This document shows, in pieces, positions 1 to 9,057 of a stretch of DNA of 64,000 nt; position 1 is the stretch's first letter; each line of letters starts with the position of its first letter. Source of the stretch: Deltaproteobacteria bacterium (lineage in GTDB: Bacteria > Myxococcota > Kuafuiibacteriia > Kuafuiibacteriales > Kuafuiibacteriaceae); the NCBI GenBank assembly GCA_020632995.1, contig JACKEN010000004.1, positions 496,001 through 560,000 of the forward strand, written 5' to 3'. The notes beneath the pieces were generated by a model. It saw only the letters and a list, made by a program, of their open reading frames with translations, was not told the origin of the DNA and made no database searches. Both the position numbers and the translations under genes were made by a program.

Positions 1-781
1 CGATCCGGACGAGGCCGAACGCGGCGAGCGGGAGCTGGTTGCTCATGCGGCTGGTCGACAGGATCTCCAGCAGCTCGTTCACCTTCGCGAGCGACTCGGG
101 TCGCGCCTCGAGGGTCGCGTTCTCGTCGTAGCCCCTGGCCATCGACGCCACCGGGTAGCGCGGGGCGACGATGAAGGGCCGCCGCGACCACACCACGGTC
201 TCGGCCGCGACCTCCGAGATCTCGCCCGCGATGTCCGACGCGGACTCCCCGATCCCGACCACGAGCACGCGCTTGCCTTCGAACTCCTCCCGCCCCCGGT
301 AGTCGGAGCTGTGCAGGACCCGCCCGGTGTACCCCTCGAACTCGGGCCGGTGGGGCTCCTGCTGAGAACCGGTGGCCACGATGAGGTGGCGGGCCTCGAG
401 GGTGTGCTCGCCCTCCGCGTCGACCACGTCGACGATCCAGCGGTCGGTCGCCGCGTCGAAGCGGGCGCGGGACACCCGGGTCTCGAAGCGGATGTGCGGC
501 AACAGGTCGAAGTGCTCGACGTAGGCGTCGAGGTAGCGCTGGTAGCCGGCCTTGCTGGAGTAGTGGGCCTCGGGCTCGAGCGGCGCGAAGTCGGAGAACG
601 CCATGAAGTAGTTCGAGGTCGTAAGGTACAGGTCCTCGTAGACCGCGGGATTGTTCGCCCGGAACACGCCTCCGTAGCCGGCGGACCGCTCGATCGCGGT
701 GACCGAGAGGTCGTGGGTCAGCATCTCCTTCAGGGCCGCGAGGCCCGAGGGGCCTGCGCCGATGACGATCACGTCTTGCAT
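1..781 (-). CDS. Flavin-containing monooxygenase (3' part off the window)
   Basis: The first 260 residues of an FAD/NADPH-dependent monooxygenase run leftward off the window edge. The start ATG at 781 is followed by the FAD-binding Rossmann motif VIGAGPSGLAAL at residues 5-16. The FMO fingerprint FxGxxxHxxxY is visible as FEGYTGRVLHSSDY. A second dinucleotide motif (VLVVGIGESASDIAGEI) follows and would bind NADPH. Family members hydroxylate small nucleophilic or ketone substrates in the cytoplasm; the substrate cannot be read from this part. The divergent gene on the plus strand begins about 115 bases away, so the gap probably holds promoters for both. The missing C-terminus prevents a distinction between FMO and Baeyer-Villiger types. 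Confidence 0.88.
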   Translation of the reverse strand, partial: MQDVIVIGAGPSGLAALKEMLTHDLSVTAIERSAGYGGVFRANNPAVYEDLYLTTSNYFMAFSDFAPLEPEAHYSSKAGYQRYLDAYVEHFDLLPHIRFETRVSRARFDAATDRWIVDVVDAEGEHTLEARHLIVATGSQQEPHRPEFEGYTGRVLHSSDYRGREEFEGKRVLVVGIGESASDIAGEISEVAAETVVWSRRPFIVAPRYPVASMARGYDENATLEARPESLAKVNELLEILSTSRMSNQLPLAAFGLVRI

Positions 782-895
782 CGGCCCGAGTCTCTCAGAG
801 TATGTCCTAGGGAGAAAGCCTCGGCCCCGCCAGGGGAAGACGCCGGCCACGCGTCATTGCGGCGATTTCCCGGGCGCTGCTACCATCCGCGCACC

Positions 896-3025
896 TTGTA
901 CGCGACCACACAGCGGAGGGCGCGTCGGGCCTCGGGCCCGCAGAACCACCCAGGCCCCCTCGCGGGCCTGGCGCTCGCGGTGACGCTGGCCTGGGCGCCG
1001 GCGGCGCTGGGCGGGCCCCTGAACCCCGAGGAGCTGACGGTGGTCGAGCGTCGGGTGGCCAACGTCCAGCCCAGCGCGGCCAAGCACAGCGTGGCCTCGG
1101 GTGACACCCTGTTCCTGGAGCGCACCGTCGAGGCGAAGCCCGGGGTGATCCGCGGGGGCGTGACCGACTACGAGGGCCTGGTCACCGGCGTGGTGGCCCC
1201 GGATGGGGTCGTGGTGCACACCCGGGTGGACGAGGTCCGCCTGGAGCCCACGAGCGGCGGGACCGCCATCCACTTCACCTACCTCATCCACGCCGACCCC
1301 GGCGCCCGCGGGGGCGGCCGGGTGAAGCTCACGCTGAGCCTGGTGGAGCGCCGGGGCCTCGCCAACGTGGTGGCGAAGCAGGAGGTGACCCACTGGATCA
1401 CGGTGGGGGGCCCCGAGCCCAGCCCGCGGGACCTGGCGGCCAGCTTCTACGGCTACCGCCACTTCGCCAAGCGCGCCCAGGTCGGGCGCGCGGTGCTGGC
1501 CAAGGCGGGTGTGCAGGTCAGCCTGCGCGAGGACGTGCGGATGCCGCCGCTGAACCGCGCCAACGACAAGGTGACGGCCCGGGTCTTCACGTTCATCCAG
1601 GACCGGGACCGCCTCTGGTCCGCCCACCGCCAGCTCGTGGCCGCGTCCAAGAGCGGCGACGCCAAGGTGGCCAACGCGGCGCGGGCCTACCTGAACGCGC
1701 TCGACGCCCCCGACGACGGCCTCTCCGGGCTTCCGGACGTGGCCCTGGTGGAGGGCGCGGCGCCCCCGCCCGCACCCCCGCCCCCGAGCAGCACCATCGT
1801 CCGCCTCGAGCCCACCGCGTCGGAGCCGGCGGGCGGCGGCGGCAGCCCGAGCGGCGGCGGCGCTCCGCTGACCCCGGTCGGCTCGTACGACTCCACCGGC
1901 GACAGCGAGGCGGAGCCCACCCTCCCCTCCCGCCGACGCACCGACGAGCTCACTCCAGAGGAGCTGGCGGCCACCGCCGAGCCCCCGAAGCCCCCCACCG
2001 CGGCTCCGAAGGCGGACCAGCCCCCGGCCGACGAGCTCGTCGAGGAGGTGAGCGACGATCCCTTCTCGGACGGCGGCGCGCGCCGCTACCTCCGCATCCC
2101 CAGCTACAGCCGTGGGCTGGTGCTGGACGACCCCAACATCGCGTTCGGGGGCGCGTTCCGCATGGCGTGGGCCAACGCGAAGGTGCTGGTGCCCGCGGTG
2201 GCCTCCGCGTTCTTCCTCGACGCGCAGTTCGCGTTGACACGCTACCTGGGGGCCGAGCTGACCATCCCCACCCAGTACGTGAACGTCGACGTGGAGGGCG
2301 CCCGCTCGGTCTTCGCGATGGGGAAGCCCCTGGTCGCGCTCAAGTGGCGCCTCTTCCTGCCCGATGTCCTCGGTCGGCGCCCCGCCCTGACCCTCCGCAC
2401 CCGCGTCGGGATCCCGTTCTCGCCCCTGCACACCGTCCCGCCCTCGTGGGTGGCCGAGAACTTCACGCGGGAGGTCCACTTCGCCGACACCTATGCGTTC
2501 TTCATGGAGAAGACCAACGTGGGGCTCGGGGCCAGCGCGGCCTGGCAGTACCAGCTGTTCTACTTCGGGGCCCAGTTCTACACCGACTACTTCATCCCCG
2601 TGGCCGGCTCGGTCGACCCCACGAGCTTCTTCACCCTGAACTACGGGGTGAGCTTCGGCGCGCTCCCCTTCGGCGACCTCGTGGGCTTCTACGCCGAGGC
2701 CCGCGCCACCAGCCTCCTCGCCGGCCCCGGCCGGACCGAGTTCTTCACGTACTTTGGCGCTCGTGCGCGCTTCTTCGAGCACCTCGAGCCTGCGCTCTGG
2801 ATCGCGTTCCCGCTGGGCTCCGTCCGAAACGCCAACACCTTCCAGATCGGCGCCGAGATCCGGTTCTCGTATGATCTGTATGATGTGTTGAACCCGTCAG
2901 GCGGCGACCGCCGAGACGCACCGCTCTTGAACTCCTGGGGTCCCGGGCCGGCGGAGCCGTCCCACCCCTCTTCGCCGGGCTTCGCCCGGCTGCGCGCTCC
3001 GCTTGCGAATGAGGCCGACAGATGA
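896..3025 (+). CDS. Secreted outer-membrane beta-barrel-like protein with Pro-rich linker
   Basis: A protein of about 709 residues that I do not recognise as a named family. A TTG start at 896 gives a basic n-region followed by a hydrophobic stretch ending near APAALGG, which fits a Sec signal peptide. A GTG at 980 is the alternative but would cut the signal short. Residues up to about 260 form a soluble domain, then a Pro/Gly/Ser/Thr-rich linker, then a C-terminal half of alternating aromatic and hydrophobic strands typical of an outer-membrane barrel. The last 30 or so residues are encoded by a dispersed repeat (2933-3006), so the C-terminus may have been extended. The stop overlaps the next ATG (ATGA), which suggests cotranscription. 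Confidence 0.75.
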   Translation: MYATTQRRARRASGPQNHPGPLAGLALAVTLAWAPAALGGPLNPEELTVVERRVANVQPSAAKHSVASGDTLFLERTVEAKPGVIRGGVTDYEGLVTGVVAPDGVVVHTRVDEVRLEPTSGGTAIHFTYLIHADPGARGGGRVKLTLSLVERRGLANVVAKQEVTHWITVGGPEPSPRDLAASFYGYRHFAKRAQVGRAVLAKAGVQVSLREDVRMPPLNRANDKVTARVFTFIQDRDRLWSAHRQLVAASKSGDAKVANAARAYLNALDAPDDGLSGLPDVALVEGAAPPPAPPPPSSTIVRLEPTASEPAGGGGSPSGGGAPLTPVGSYDSTGDSEAEPTLPSRRRTDELTPEELAATAEPPKPPTAAPKADQPPADELVEEVSDDPFSDGGARRYLRIPSYSRGLVLDDPNIAFGGAFRMAWANAKVLVPAVASAFFLDAQFALTRYLGAELTIPTQYVNVDVEGARSVFAMGKPLVALKWRLFLPDVLGRRPALTLRTRVGIPFSPLHTVPPSWVAENFTREVHFADTYAFFMEKTNVGLGASAAWQYQLFYFGAQFYTDYFIPVAGSVDPTSFFTLNYGVSFGALPFGDLVGFYAEARATSLLAGPGRTEFFTYFGARARFFEHLEPALWIAFPLGSVRNANTFQIGAEIRFSYDLYDVLNPSGGDRRDAPLLNSWGPGPAEPSHPSSPGFARLRAPLANEADR
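2933..3006. repeat. Dispersed ~75-bp repeat, copy 1
   Basis: This segment is about 85% identical by eye to 28873-28947. Both copies begin TCCTGGGGTCCCGGGCCGG and end CGCTCCGCTTGC. The middle holds a hairpin: here a perfect 7-bp stem GCCGGGC/GCCCGGC with a 3-base loop; in the other copy the stem is altered but a GGCC-TGC-GGCC hairpin remains. It forms the 3' end of the preceding reading frame. Small size and an internal palindrome resemble a REP-like or miniature element. Confidence 0.7.
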
Positions 3026-4452
3026 CCAGACGAGTCCAGGGCGACGCTCCAACCCGCAGGCCCCGTGTCATGGCTGCCGCGCTCGCGGCGGCGACCCTGC
3101 TGTCCACCGGCCTGCTCATGGCCAGCGCGGGCGCGCTCTTCGGCGGCTGCAACGACCAGGCGTGCAACCCGACCTCCCTCAAGTCCGACATGCCCTCCCC
3201 CGCCCTGGAGTGCCCCAGCGGCCAGCTCTGCTACCAGGGGAGCTGCATCCGTGGGTGCACCGCCGGCCAGGAGCTCTCGGTGGACTGCACGAGCAACTCT
3301 GATTGCAGCGCCCCGCTCGGCACCTGCGTCAACGGCAAGTGCTCGGCCTGCGAGCAGGGCGAGGTGTGCGTGCCCACCCTCAACATCTGCCAGCTCTCGG
3401 TGCAGGTTCCCTTGCCCGATAGCCCGAACCCGCCGGGCTCGCCCAACACCCTGCCCTACCCGCTGGACGCCGGCCCCCTCGACGGCGGCCTCAGCCGCAA
3501 CGTGGACGCGGGGATCGAGGAGACGCCGCGGGAGATCGAGGTCACCTACGCCGGGATCGTCGACCTCGCGCAGGAGGAGGACTACCGAGGCGTGAGCGGC
3601 AACCCGACCCCCGGGGTCGCCGTGAACGTGAGCGCGTGGGACGTGCGCGGCCACGGGCTGGGGCTCAAGTGGCGCCCTGAGTTCAGTCCGCCCCTCATCC
3701 AGTGCCGGGACGACGACGTCGACTGTGGAAACCGGGCCGCGTTCGAGCTGGGGCAGTGTGTCATCCGCCCGCTCCGCTCGGTGACCTCCACCACCAGCGC
3801 CGGCCCCGCTCCGGTGGACCTCGGCGTCATCCGAGTCAGCGACCACGCAGATTTCCCGGGGAGCATCGCCACCCAGCTCGTGGCGACCTTCGACCCCGGG
3901 ATACCGGGCTACGGCGTGGTCCCCGCGACCCCGCCCCTGAACCTGCTGCAGCTCTCGCAGCAGCCCTTCGACACGTTCTACCTCTCGGTCACCGGCCAGA
4001 CGGCGCCCGGCATCACCAACGGCGCGTGGCCGAACGCCGGCGGCGGCTTCCTCGGTCACCACGTGCCGTTCCAGCTCCTCCCGACCGAGGCCACGAAGAC
4101 CCTCCTGCGCGACGCCACGGTGACCAACCCGCCGACGGACGACCTCGTCTTCCAGTGGGACCGGGTCGACACCGGGAGCCCGCAAGGTGAGTACGTGCAG
4201 GTCAGGCTCATGGGCGTGAACAACGAGCTCAGCTGCGACGCGCGAGAGGGCCCGAACGGCGAAGACACCCTCAGGCTCGTGGCCACGACCCTCACCGAGT
4301 GGCGCACGCGCGAGGGGCCGGGGGTGTACGCGCTGTACTTCGAGCGCTACAGCGCGCAGCGCCTCACGATCGACGGCATCACCGACGACGTGGTGGTCGA
4401 CTTCTCGGTCCGGGTCCGCCACACCCTGATCGGTCGACTGACGATCCAATAG
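3022..4452 (+). CDS. Cysteine-rich secreted or lipid-anchored protein
   Basis: A 476-residue exported protein with no family I can name. It starts at an ATG overlapping the upstream stop; a second in-frame ATG at 3070 gives a tighter signal peptide. The hydrophobic segment ends in LFGGC, a weak lipobox, so lipid attachment is possible but not certain. Residues about 40-125 carry many cysteines in spacing like the short Cys-rich modules of myxobacterial surface proteins (CxxxxxCxxxxC). The rest has beta-rich composition and few Cys. Translational overlap with the barrel-like gene upstream suggests that the two act together at the cell surface. Confidence 0.7.
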   Translation: MTRRVQGDAPTRRPRVMAAALAAATLLSTGLLMASAGALFGGCNDQACNPTSLKSDMPSPALECPSGQLCYQGSCIRGCTAGQELSVDCTSNSDCSAPLGTCVNGKCSACEQGEVCVPTLNICQLSVQVPLPDSPNPPGSPNTLPYPLDAGPLDGGLSRNVDAGIEETPREIEVTYAGIVDLAQEEDYRGVSGNPTPGVAVNVSAWDVRGHGLGLKWRPEFSPPLIQCRDDDVDCGNRAAFELGQCVIRPLRSVTSTTSAGPAPVDLGVIRVSDHADFPGSIATQLVATFDPGIPGYGVVPATPPLNLLQLSQQPFDTFYLSVTGQTAPGITNGAWPNAGGGFLGHHVPFQLLPTEATKTLLRDATVTNPPTDDLVFQWDRVDTGSPQGEYVQVRLMGVNNELSCDAREGPNGEDTLRLVATTLTEWRTREGPGVYALYFERYSAQRLTIDGITDDVVVDFSVRVRHTLIGRLTIQ

Positions 4453-4480
4453 CCGGCGGGCCAGGCCCGGGCCGCAGGGC

Positions 4481-5569
4481 TCACAGCACCAGGAACAGCA
4501 CCACGCCGACCGCGGCCAGGAGGGCCGCGCCGCCCACCACGAGGATCAGGAGCTCCGCCGTCCAGCCCTTCTTGGCCACCTGCTGGAGCTCGGGCGGGAT
4601 CTCGATCTCGGGGAGGGGCTCCTCCTCGTCGTCCTCCGCGTGCAGGTCGCTCTGCGAGTAGCCCGAGCTGCTCACCGGCTCGTCGGCCGGCTCCGGATCG
4701 TGGTGGGGATCCGACTCCACGTAGTCGTCCTCCTCCTCGGCCAGCGCGTGCTCGGGCTCCGGCTGGGCCTGGGAGGGGTCGAGGGTGTGGAGCTCGGGCC
4801 CGCCGATCTTGTCGAGCAGGCGGGAGGGCGGGTCGATGAAGATGAGCTTCACCCCGCCGATCTGGAGCTCGTCACCGTCCTTGATGAGCTGGGCGCCCTG
4901 GATGACCTTCCCGTTCAGGATCACCCCGTTCTTGCTGCCGAGGTCCTGGGCGGTGAACCCGTGCCAGTCCCGCTTGATGAGGCAGTGGCGCCGGGACACG
5001 TTGTGATCGTTGAGGGTGATGTCGCAATCTGGACTGCGCCCGAGGGTCAGCTCGGACGCGTCCTCGGCCAGCTCATAGCGCTTGCCCTCGTCGGGCCCGT
5101 TCATGATGCGGAGCGCCGGGGGCTCGTGCTGGTCGCCGCCCAGCGATGACAAGACCTCTTGCACCATGCGCCGCGCGAGGGCCTCGGTCTTCTCACCCGG
5201 CTGGCGATCGAGCGGGGTGTGGGCGGTGGTCTTGAAGGTGATGGCGAAGGTCATCACCCGGATCTCGTCCCCGTCGCGCAAGAGGCGCTTCTCGCCGTTG
5301 GGGATGCGCCGCCCGTTGTGCTCGGTGCCGTGGGTGGAGCCGAGGTCCTCGAGGAAGTAGTCGCCTACCTCGTAGAAGATGCGGGCGTGCCGCCGCGACA
5401 CCGTGGTGAGCGGGATCTGGATGTCGTTGCTCGGGTCCCGGCCCATCGAGATCACGGGCTGGGAGAAGTCGTACGAGAACTCGCGCGCCGGCTTGTCCGG
5501 GATGGTGAGGACCACCTTCAGGTGGACCGGCGGTGGCTCTTGCCTGGATGCGGTCCCCGCCATCGCCAC
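4481..5569 (-). CDS. Tail-anchored protein with two FHA domains
   Basis: A 362-residue protein with two forkhead-associated domains, which bind phosphothreonine peptides. FHA1 spans about residues 17-115 with MGRDPSND, SRRHAR and DLGSTHGT. FHA2 spans about 150-247 with LGRSPDCD, SRRHC and DLGSKNG, so both have the canonical Arg, Ser/His and Asn/Gly binding positions. An acidic linker (about 265-325) leads to one C-terminal membrane helix (338-361). No signal peptide is seen, so the FHA domains face the cytoplasm. The start lies three bases after the stop of the upstream TPR gene on the same strand, indicating an operon. Ser/Thr kinase substrates such as that of the kinase at 16.4 kb could be partners (inference). 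Confidence 0.9.
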   Translation of the reverse strand: MAMAGTASRQEPPPVHLKVVLTIPDKPAREFSYDFSQPVISMGRDPSNDIQIPLTTVSRRHARIFYEVGDYFLEDLGSTHGTEHNGRRIPNGEKRLLRDGDEIRVMTFAITFKTTAHTPLDRQPGEKTEALARRMVQEVLSSLGGDQHEPPALRIMNGPDEGKRYELAEDASELTLGRSPDCDITLNDHNVSRRHCLIKRDWHGFTAQDLGSKNGVILNGKVIQGAQLIKDGDELQIGGVKLIFIDPPSRLLDKIGGPELHTLDPSQAQPEPEHALAEEEDDYVESDPHHDPEPADEPVSSSGYSQSDLHAEDDEEEPLPEIEIPPELQQVAKKGWTAELLILVVGGAALLAAVGVVLFLVL

Positions 5570-5572
5570 CGG

Positions 5573-6724
5573 CTACTCCAGCTCCAACTTGCGCACGAGC
5601 TCCTTGCACGTCTCGACGCGGTCGCCCCACTTCGGCGTGGGCTCGTCCTTGTTCACCTCGGTCGCGCACGAGACGAAGTCCTGGCAGCGGGCGATGGTGC
5701 GCGTGGTGTCGAGGGTCTTGTTCGCGTGCATCGCCAGCTCGTAGTACGCGGGGCAGTACCGCGGATCCAGCCGCACGGTGTTCTCCCACTCGTTCACCGC
5801 CTTGTCGGGCAGGCCCTTCTCCGCGTAGATGCTGCCCAGATCGTAGTGGTGGGTGGGGTTGCCGGGATCCTGCTTGATGCGGTCCAGGAACTCCTTGATC
5901 GCGCCGTCCTGCGCCGCGCACATCTCATAGGACGCGGCCAGGTTCATGCGCGCGCCCACCGCCACCTCGGACTGGTCCTTGTCCCGGAGCGCGGTGATGT
6001 ACGCCTGGATGGCCTCCGAGCAGCGCCCGGTCTGCAGGTAGGTGTTGCCGAGGTTGTAGGCGCACACCGGGTTCTCGGGATCGATCTCCAGGCACCGCTT
6101 GAAGTTCTGCTCGGCCGACGCGTACTTCTTCTCCGTGACGTCCATGAACCCCAGGTGGTGCCGGGCGTTGAAGTTGTTCGGGTTCATCTCCAGCAGGCGG
6201 ATCAGGTGGCTGCGCGCCTTGGCGTAGAGGTCCTTGCGCTTGTCCACGTCCCCCTTATCACCGGCCACCGTCCCCTGCCGCATGAGGCACATGCCCAGGT
6301 TCTCGCGCGCGTCGAAGTAGCCGGGGTCGATCTCGAGCGCGGCCAGGAACTCGTCGCAGGCGATGTCGTAGTTGGGCGGATTCTCCCGGAAGAAGCAGGT
6401 GCCGAGGTTGTTGTGGGCCTCCGCGAAGTCCGGGTTCACGGCCAGGGCGTCCTTGAAGTGCTCCTTCGCCTCGGACAGATCGCCGTGGCAGGTGAGCGCG
6501 ACCATCCCCAGGCAGTTGTGGGGGTGCTCGAAGTTGGGCCCGTACTCGAGGGCCAGCCGGCACCGCTCCTCCGCCTGCACGCAGTTGCCCTGCTTGAGGT
6601 ACTCGACCCCCGTGTCGTGGTGCCGGATCGCGTCGGGGTGCACCGTCTTCTCGATGCACGCCGCGCAGCGGGTAGCGAAGAGCGCGACCATCAGGGCGCC
6701 GAGGTAGAGACGAGTGTGCTTCAT
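5573..6724 (-). CDS. TPR-repeat lipoprotein-like protein (PilF/Tgl-like layout)
   Basis: A protein of about 383 residues, from the ATG at 6724, with an N-terminal hydrophobic segment followed by Cys residues (ATRCAAC). It is probably exported and possibly lipidated, although the lipobox is poor. Successive TPR motifs fill the rest (for example AEAHNNLGTCFF and NPVCAYNLGNTYLQTGRCSEA). Such solenoids bind protein partners. Exported TPR lipoproteins in Myxococcota include the type IV pilus assembly factor Tgl; assignment to Tgl is not secure. A tail-anchored FHA protein follows three bases downstream. The reading frame extends upstream to 6832, but the start at 6724 is the one that places the signal segment at the N-terminus. 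Confidence 0.8.
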   Translation of the reverse strand: MKHTRLYLGALMVALFATRCAACIEKTVHPDAIRHHDTGVEYLKQGNCVQAEERCRLALEYGPNFEHPHNCLGMVALTCHGDLSEAKEHFKDALAVNPDFAEAHNNLGTCFFRENPPNYDIACDEFLAALEIDPGYFDARENLGMCLMRQGTVAGDKGDVDKRKDLYAKARSHLIRLLEMNPNNFNARHHLGFMDVTEKKYASAEQNFKRCLEIDPENPVCAYNLGNTYLQTGRCSEAIQAYITALRDKDQSEVAVGARMNLAASYEMCAAQDGAIKEFLDRIKQDPGNPTHHYDLGSIYAEKGLPDKAVNEWENTVRLDPRYCPAYYELAMHANKTLDTTRTIARCQDFVSCATEVNKDEPTPKWGDRVETCKELVRKLELE

Positions 6725-6883
6725 GCTTCGATATCGGCTCGGGGCCTCGTCGCGATGCGTGCCAGGGTTATTCCGAGGCGCCCGGTCGTCGGGCTGATCA
6801 TTGGCGGTCCGCGGCACGGCGTCAATCGCCACTACCCCACCCCATTGACTCCCTGCCCAACGCCATCAAAGCTCAGGGCCCCC

Positions 6884-7435
6884 ATGAGCTGGATGAGAGT
6901 GCTGATCAAGTGGGCGCCGGCCGCGCTGCTCTGCCTGGGCCTGCTGGGCGTGGGGGGCGAGGCGCAGGCCCAGTACAAGAACGGCCAGATCGGGTTCGAG
7001 GGCGGCTACTTCCTCATGGGCTCCAAGACCCTCCTCAAGGAGCACAGCTTCCTGTTGAGCCTGCGCGGCGCCTACAAGGGCACCGACAACTGGTGGTTCA
7101 CCGCGCGGGCCGGGGTCTCGTTCCGCGGGGAGCAGAGCGCCATCTCCAACCGGACGGTGGTGATCTTCAACCTGATGCCGGTCGACGCCCGCTACTACTT
7201 CCTGACCGACAACCTGCGGCCCTTCGTCGGGGTGGGGAGCGTGTTCAACTTCCTCTTCAACCAGACCATCGAGTCGAGCGTGTTCTGGGGTCCCCAGATC
7301 GAGGCCGGGGTGGAGTTCCGGTTGAGACGAGACATGTTCCTCGGCTTCGAGGTCGACGCCGGCTGGGCCCTGGTCTTCGAGGGACCGGATGCCCCGTTCG
7401 TGACCGCCACCACCCAGCTCCTGTTCTTCCTGTGA
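6884..7435 (+). CDS. Small outer-membrane beta-barrel-like protein
   Basis: A 183-residue exported protein. The ATG at 6884 gives a clear signal peptide (hydrophobic LLCLGLLGVGG then EAQA). The mature part is rich in alternating hydrophobic and aromatic strands (YFLTDNLRPFVGVGSVF, FLGFEVDAGWALVF) and ends in FFL, like an eight-stranded OmpA/OmpW-type barrel. No specific ligand can be inferred. Its stop TGA overlaps the ATG of the following lipoprotein gene by one base, so they are probably translated together. It is divergent from the TPR gene at 6724, leaving about 160 bases for promoters. Confidence 0.75.
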   Translation: MSWMRVLIKWAPAALLCLGLLGVGGEAQAQYKNGQIGFEGGYFLMGSKTLLKEHSFLLSLRGAYKGTDNWWFTARAGVSFRGEQSAISNRTVVIFNLMPVDARYYFLTDNLRPFVGVGSVFNFLFNQTIESSVFWGPQIEAGVEFRLRRDMFLGFEVDAGWALVFEGPDAPFVTATTQLLFFL

Positions 7436-8067
7436 TGCGCCGCGTCGCGGCCGCCGCTGCCCTCGTGTTGGCCGCGTGCGGCGGCAAGACCGACCCCGGC
7501 ACCGGGACCGGCACCCTCACCGCGCTCGTGGAGATCTCCGCCACCCCCGAGCGCACGGTGGTCGAGGTCGACCTCAGCGCCGGGCGCAACCCGATCGCGG
7601 AGGCCGAGGTCCTGCTCGAGGACGTCGACCGCGGCGGCAGCGCCACCGCCGAGGCCGCCGCGCCGGGGAGCTTCCGGGCCGCCTTCAACGGCTACGCGCG
7701 CACCATCCACATCGCCCTCACCACCCCCGACGGCGACGCGCTCGAGGCGCAGCTGGAGGGCCCGGCCCCCCACGTCATCACCCGCCCCACCGACGGCGCC
7801 CGCGTGCGCAGGGCGGGTTTCGACACCCTGCTCGTGCAGTGGGAGGCGGCCCAGGCGGCGGAGGCGGTGGAGCTCACCGCGGGCGGCCCACCCGTCACCC
7901 TCGACCACGATCCGGGCGAGGCCGAGCTGCCCCTCGCGCCGCTGCTCGACGGGCTGCAGACCCTCGAGGTGCGCCGTGAGACGAGCGTCTCGCTGGATGG
8001 GGGCATCCCGGGCTCCCGGATGCGGAGCCGCTATCAGGTGGACATTTCGTTCACACTTGAGGGATAA
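7435..8067 (+). CDS. Lipoprotein of unknown function
   Basis: A 210-residue lipoprotein. The signal peptide is short and ends in a good lipobox (LVLAAC-GG). The mature chain is low in Cys and looks beta-sandwich-like, with no catalytic motif that I recognise. Its ATG overlaps the stop of the barrel protein upstream (TGATG), so it is likely the second gene of an envelope operon and may decorate or assist that barrel. The next gene starts nine bases after its TAA. Confidence 0.75.
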   Translation: MRRVAAAAALVLAACGGKTDPGTGTGTLTALVEISATPERTVVEVDLSAGRNPIAEAEVLLEDVDRGGSATAEAAAPGSFRAAFNGYARTIHIALTTPDGDALEAQLEGPAPHVITRPTDGARVRRAGFDTLLVQWEAAQAAEAVELTAGGPPVTLDHDPGEAELPLAPLLDGLQTLEVRRETSVSLDGGIPGSRMRSRYQVDISFTLEG

Positions 8068-8076
8068 GCCTGGAGC

Positions 8077-8973
8077 GTGGCGCTCCGATCATCGATCGAT
8101 CACGAGCTTCGCCCCCTGATCAAAGCCCTCCGAAATCGCATCGACGGCCTCCTGGGCGTCACCGTGGTCAAGAAGGACGGGCTTGAGATCTTCGAGCGCG
8201 GGACGGTGCCCTTCATGTCCATGGAGGTCAAACGCGACTTCCTGATCCTGGATCTCTGGCTCCCGCAGGACATCCTGCACGACGCCCGCGCCTCCGGCAT
8301 CGCGCGCCCCCACCCCTTCGAGCCCAACGACGCGGTCCGGGTGCGCTTCGAGCGCGCCCTCGATCTGACCACCGTCGCCCGCTGGCTGGAGACCGCGCAC
8401 AGCCACGCCAAGGTGCGGGCCGAGGCGCCCGCCCCGCCGCCGGCCCCGGAGCCCCCGGCGGAGCCGGCCGAGCCGCTCACCCCGCCCGTGCAGGAGGCTA
8501 CCCCGGCGAAGGCCGAGCCCACCACGAAGAAGCCCGCGGCGGAGGCCGCGCCCGCGGCGCCGAAGACGCCCGCGAAGAAGGCCACCGCCACCAAGAAGGC
8601 CACCAACGCGAAGAAGGCCCCGGCCGTGGAGCCGCCCGCGAAGCAGGCCACCACCGCGAAGAAGGCCCCGGCCGTGGAGCCGCCCGCGAAGAAGGCCACC
8701 ACCGCCAAGAAGGCCCCGCCGGCGAAGAAGGCCACCACCAGGAAGGCCCCGGCGAAGGCGAGCGCGAAGAAGGCCACCACCGCCAAGAAGGTCGCGGCGA
8801 AGAAGGCCGCCGCGAAGCCCACCCCCGCCAAGAGGCCGGCGACGAAGATGCCCGGCGCTACGGGCCGAAGGCCTGACGGCTACGCCTCTGTAGCTGCGGT
8901 AGGCAGCCCGCGAAGCGGGAAGCCGGGCGCAGCGCACAGGAAGGCGTCGGCGGCCAAGAAGAGCGCGCGCTGA
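8077..8973 (+). CDS. Protein with small folded N-terminal domain and histone-H1-like Lys/Ala-rich tail
   Basis: A 298-residue protein starting with GTG. Residues 1-112 form a folded domain containing VEVKRDFLILDLWLP-like beta strands and a W/H-rich end, resembling the small DUF5655-type domain, though I am not certain. After a Pro/Ala/Glu linker, residues about 150-265 consist of repeated AKKATTAKKAPA-type units resembling histone H1 or mycobacterial HupB tails, which bind DNA by charge. The extreme C-terminus (about 265-290) switches to a different composition encoded by a palindrome-containing insert (8860-8945) and then returns to AAKKSAR. Nucleoid binding is an inference from the tail only. 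The gene follows a lipoprotein gene by nine bases. Confidence 0.75.
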   Translation: MALRSSIDHELRPLIKALRNRIDGLLGVTVVKKDGLEIFERGTVPFMSMEVKRDFLILDLWLPQDILHDARASGIARPHPFEPNDAVRVRFERALDLTTVARWLETAHSHAKVRAEAPAPPPAPEPPAEPAEPLTPPVQEATPAKAEPTTKKPAAEAAPAAPKTPAKKATATKKATNAKKAPAVEPPAKQATTAKKAPAVEPPAKKATTAKKAPPAKKATTRKAPAKASAKKATTAKKVAAKKAAAKPTPAKRPATKMPGATGRRPDGYASVAAVGSPRSGKPGAAHRKASAAKKSAR

Positions 8974-9057
8974 GCGCCCCTCCCCGTCCGGCTCGGTTCG
9001 GGGCAGATCCCCGATCTCTCCTCAGGATGATCGCCAAACCGCCGTTCCTGGCAGGAC

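Noticed and set aside
854..2782. A 642-codon open frame on the minus strand opposite the barrel-like gene, and many similar long antisense frames across the window
   Set aside because: They arise because third positions are almost all G or C, which removes stops from other frames. Their translations are His/Arg/Gly-rich low-complexity and lack domains, signals or ribosome sites.
8560..8860. CRISPR-like repeats in the Lys/Ala-rich region
   Set aside because: The units are in-frame codon repeats for AKKA-type peptide without spacers.
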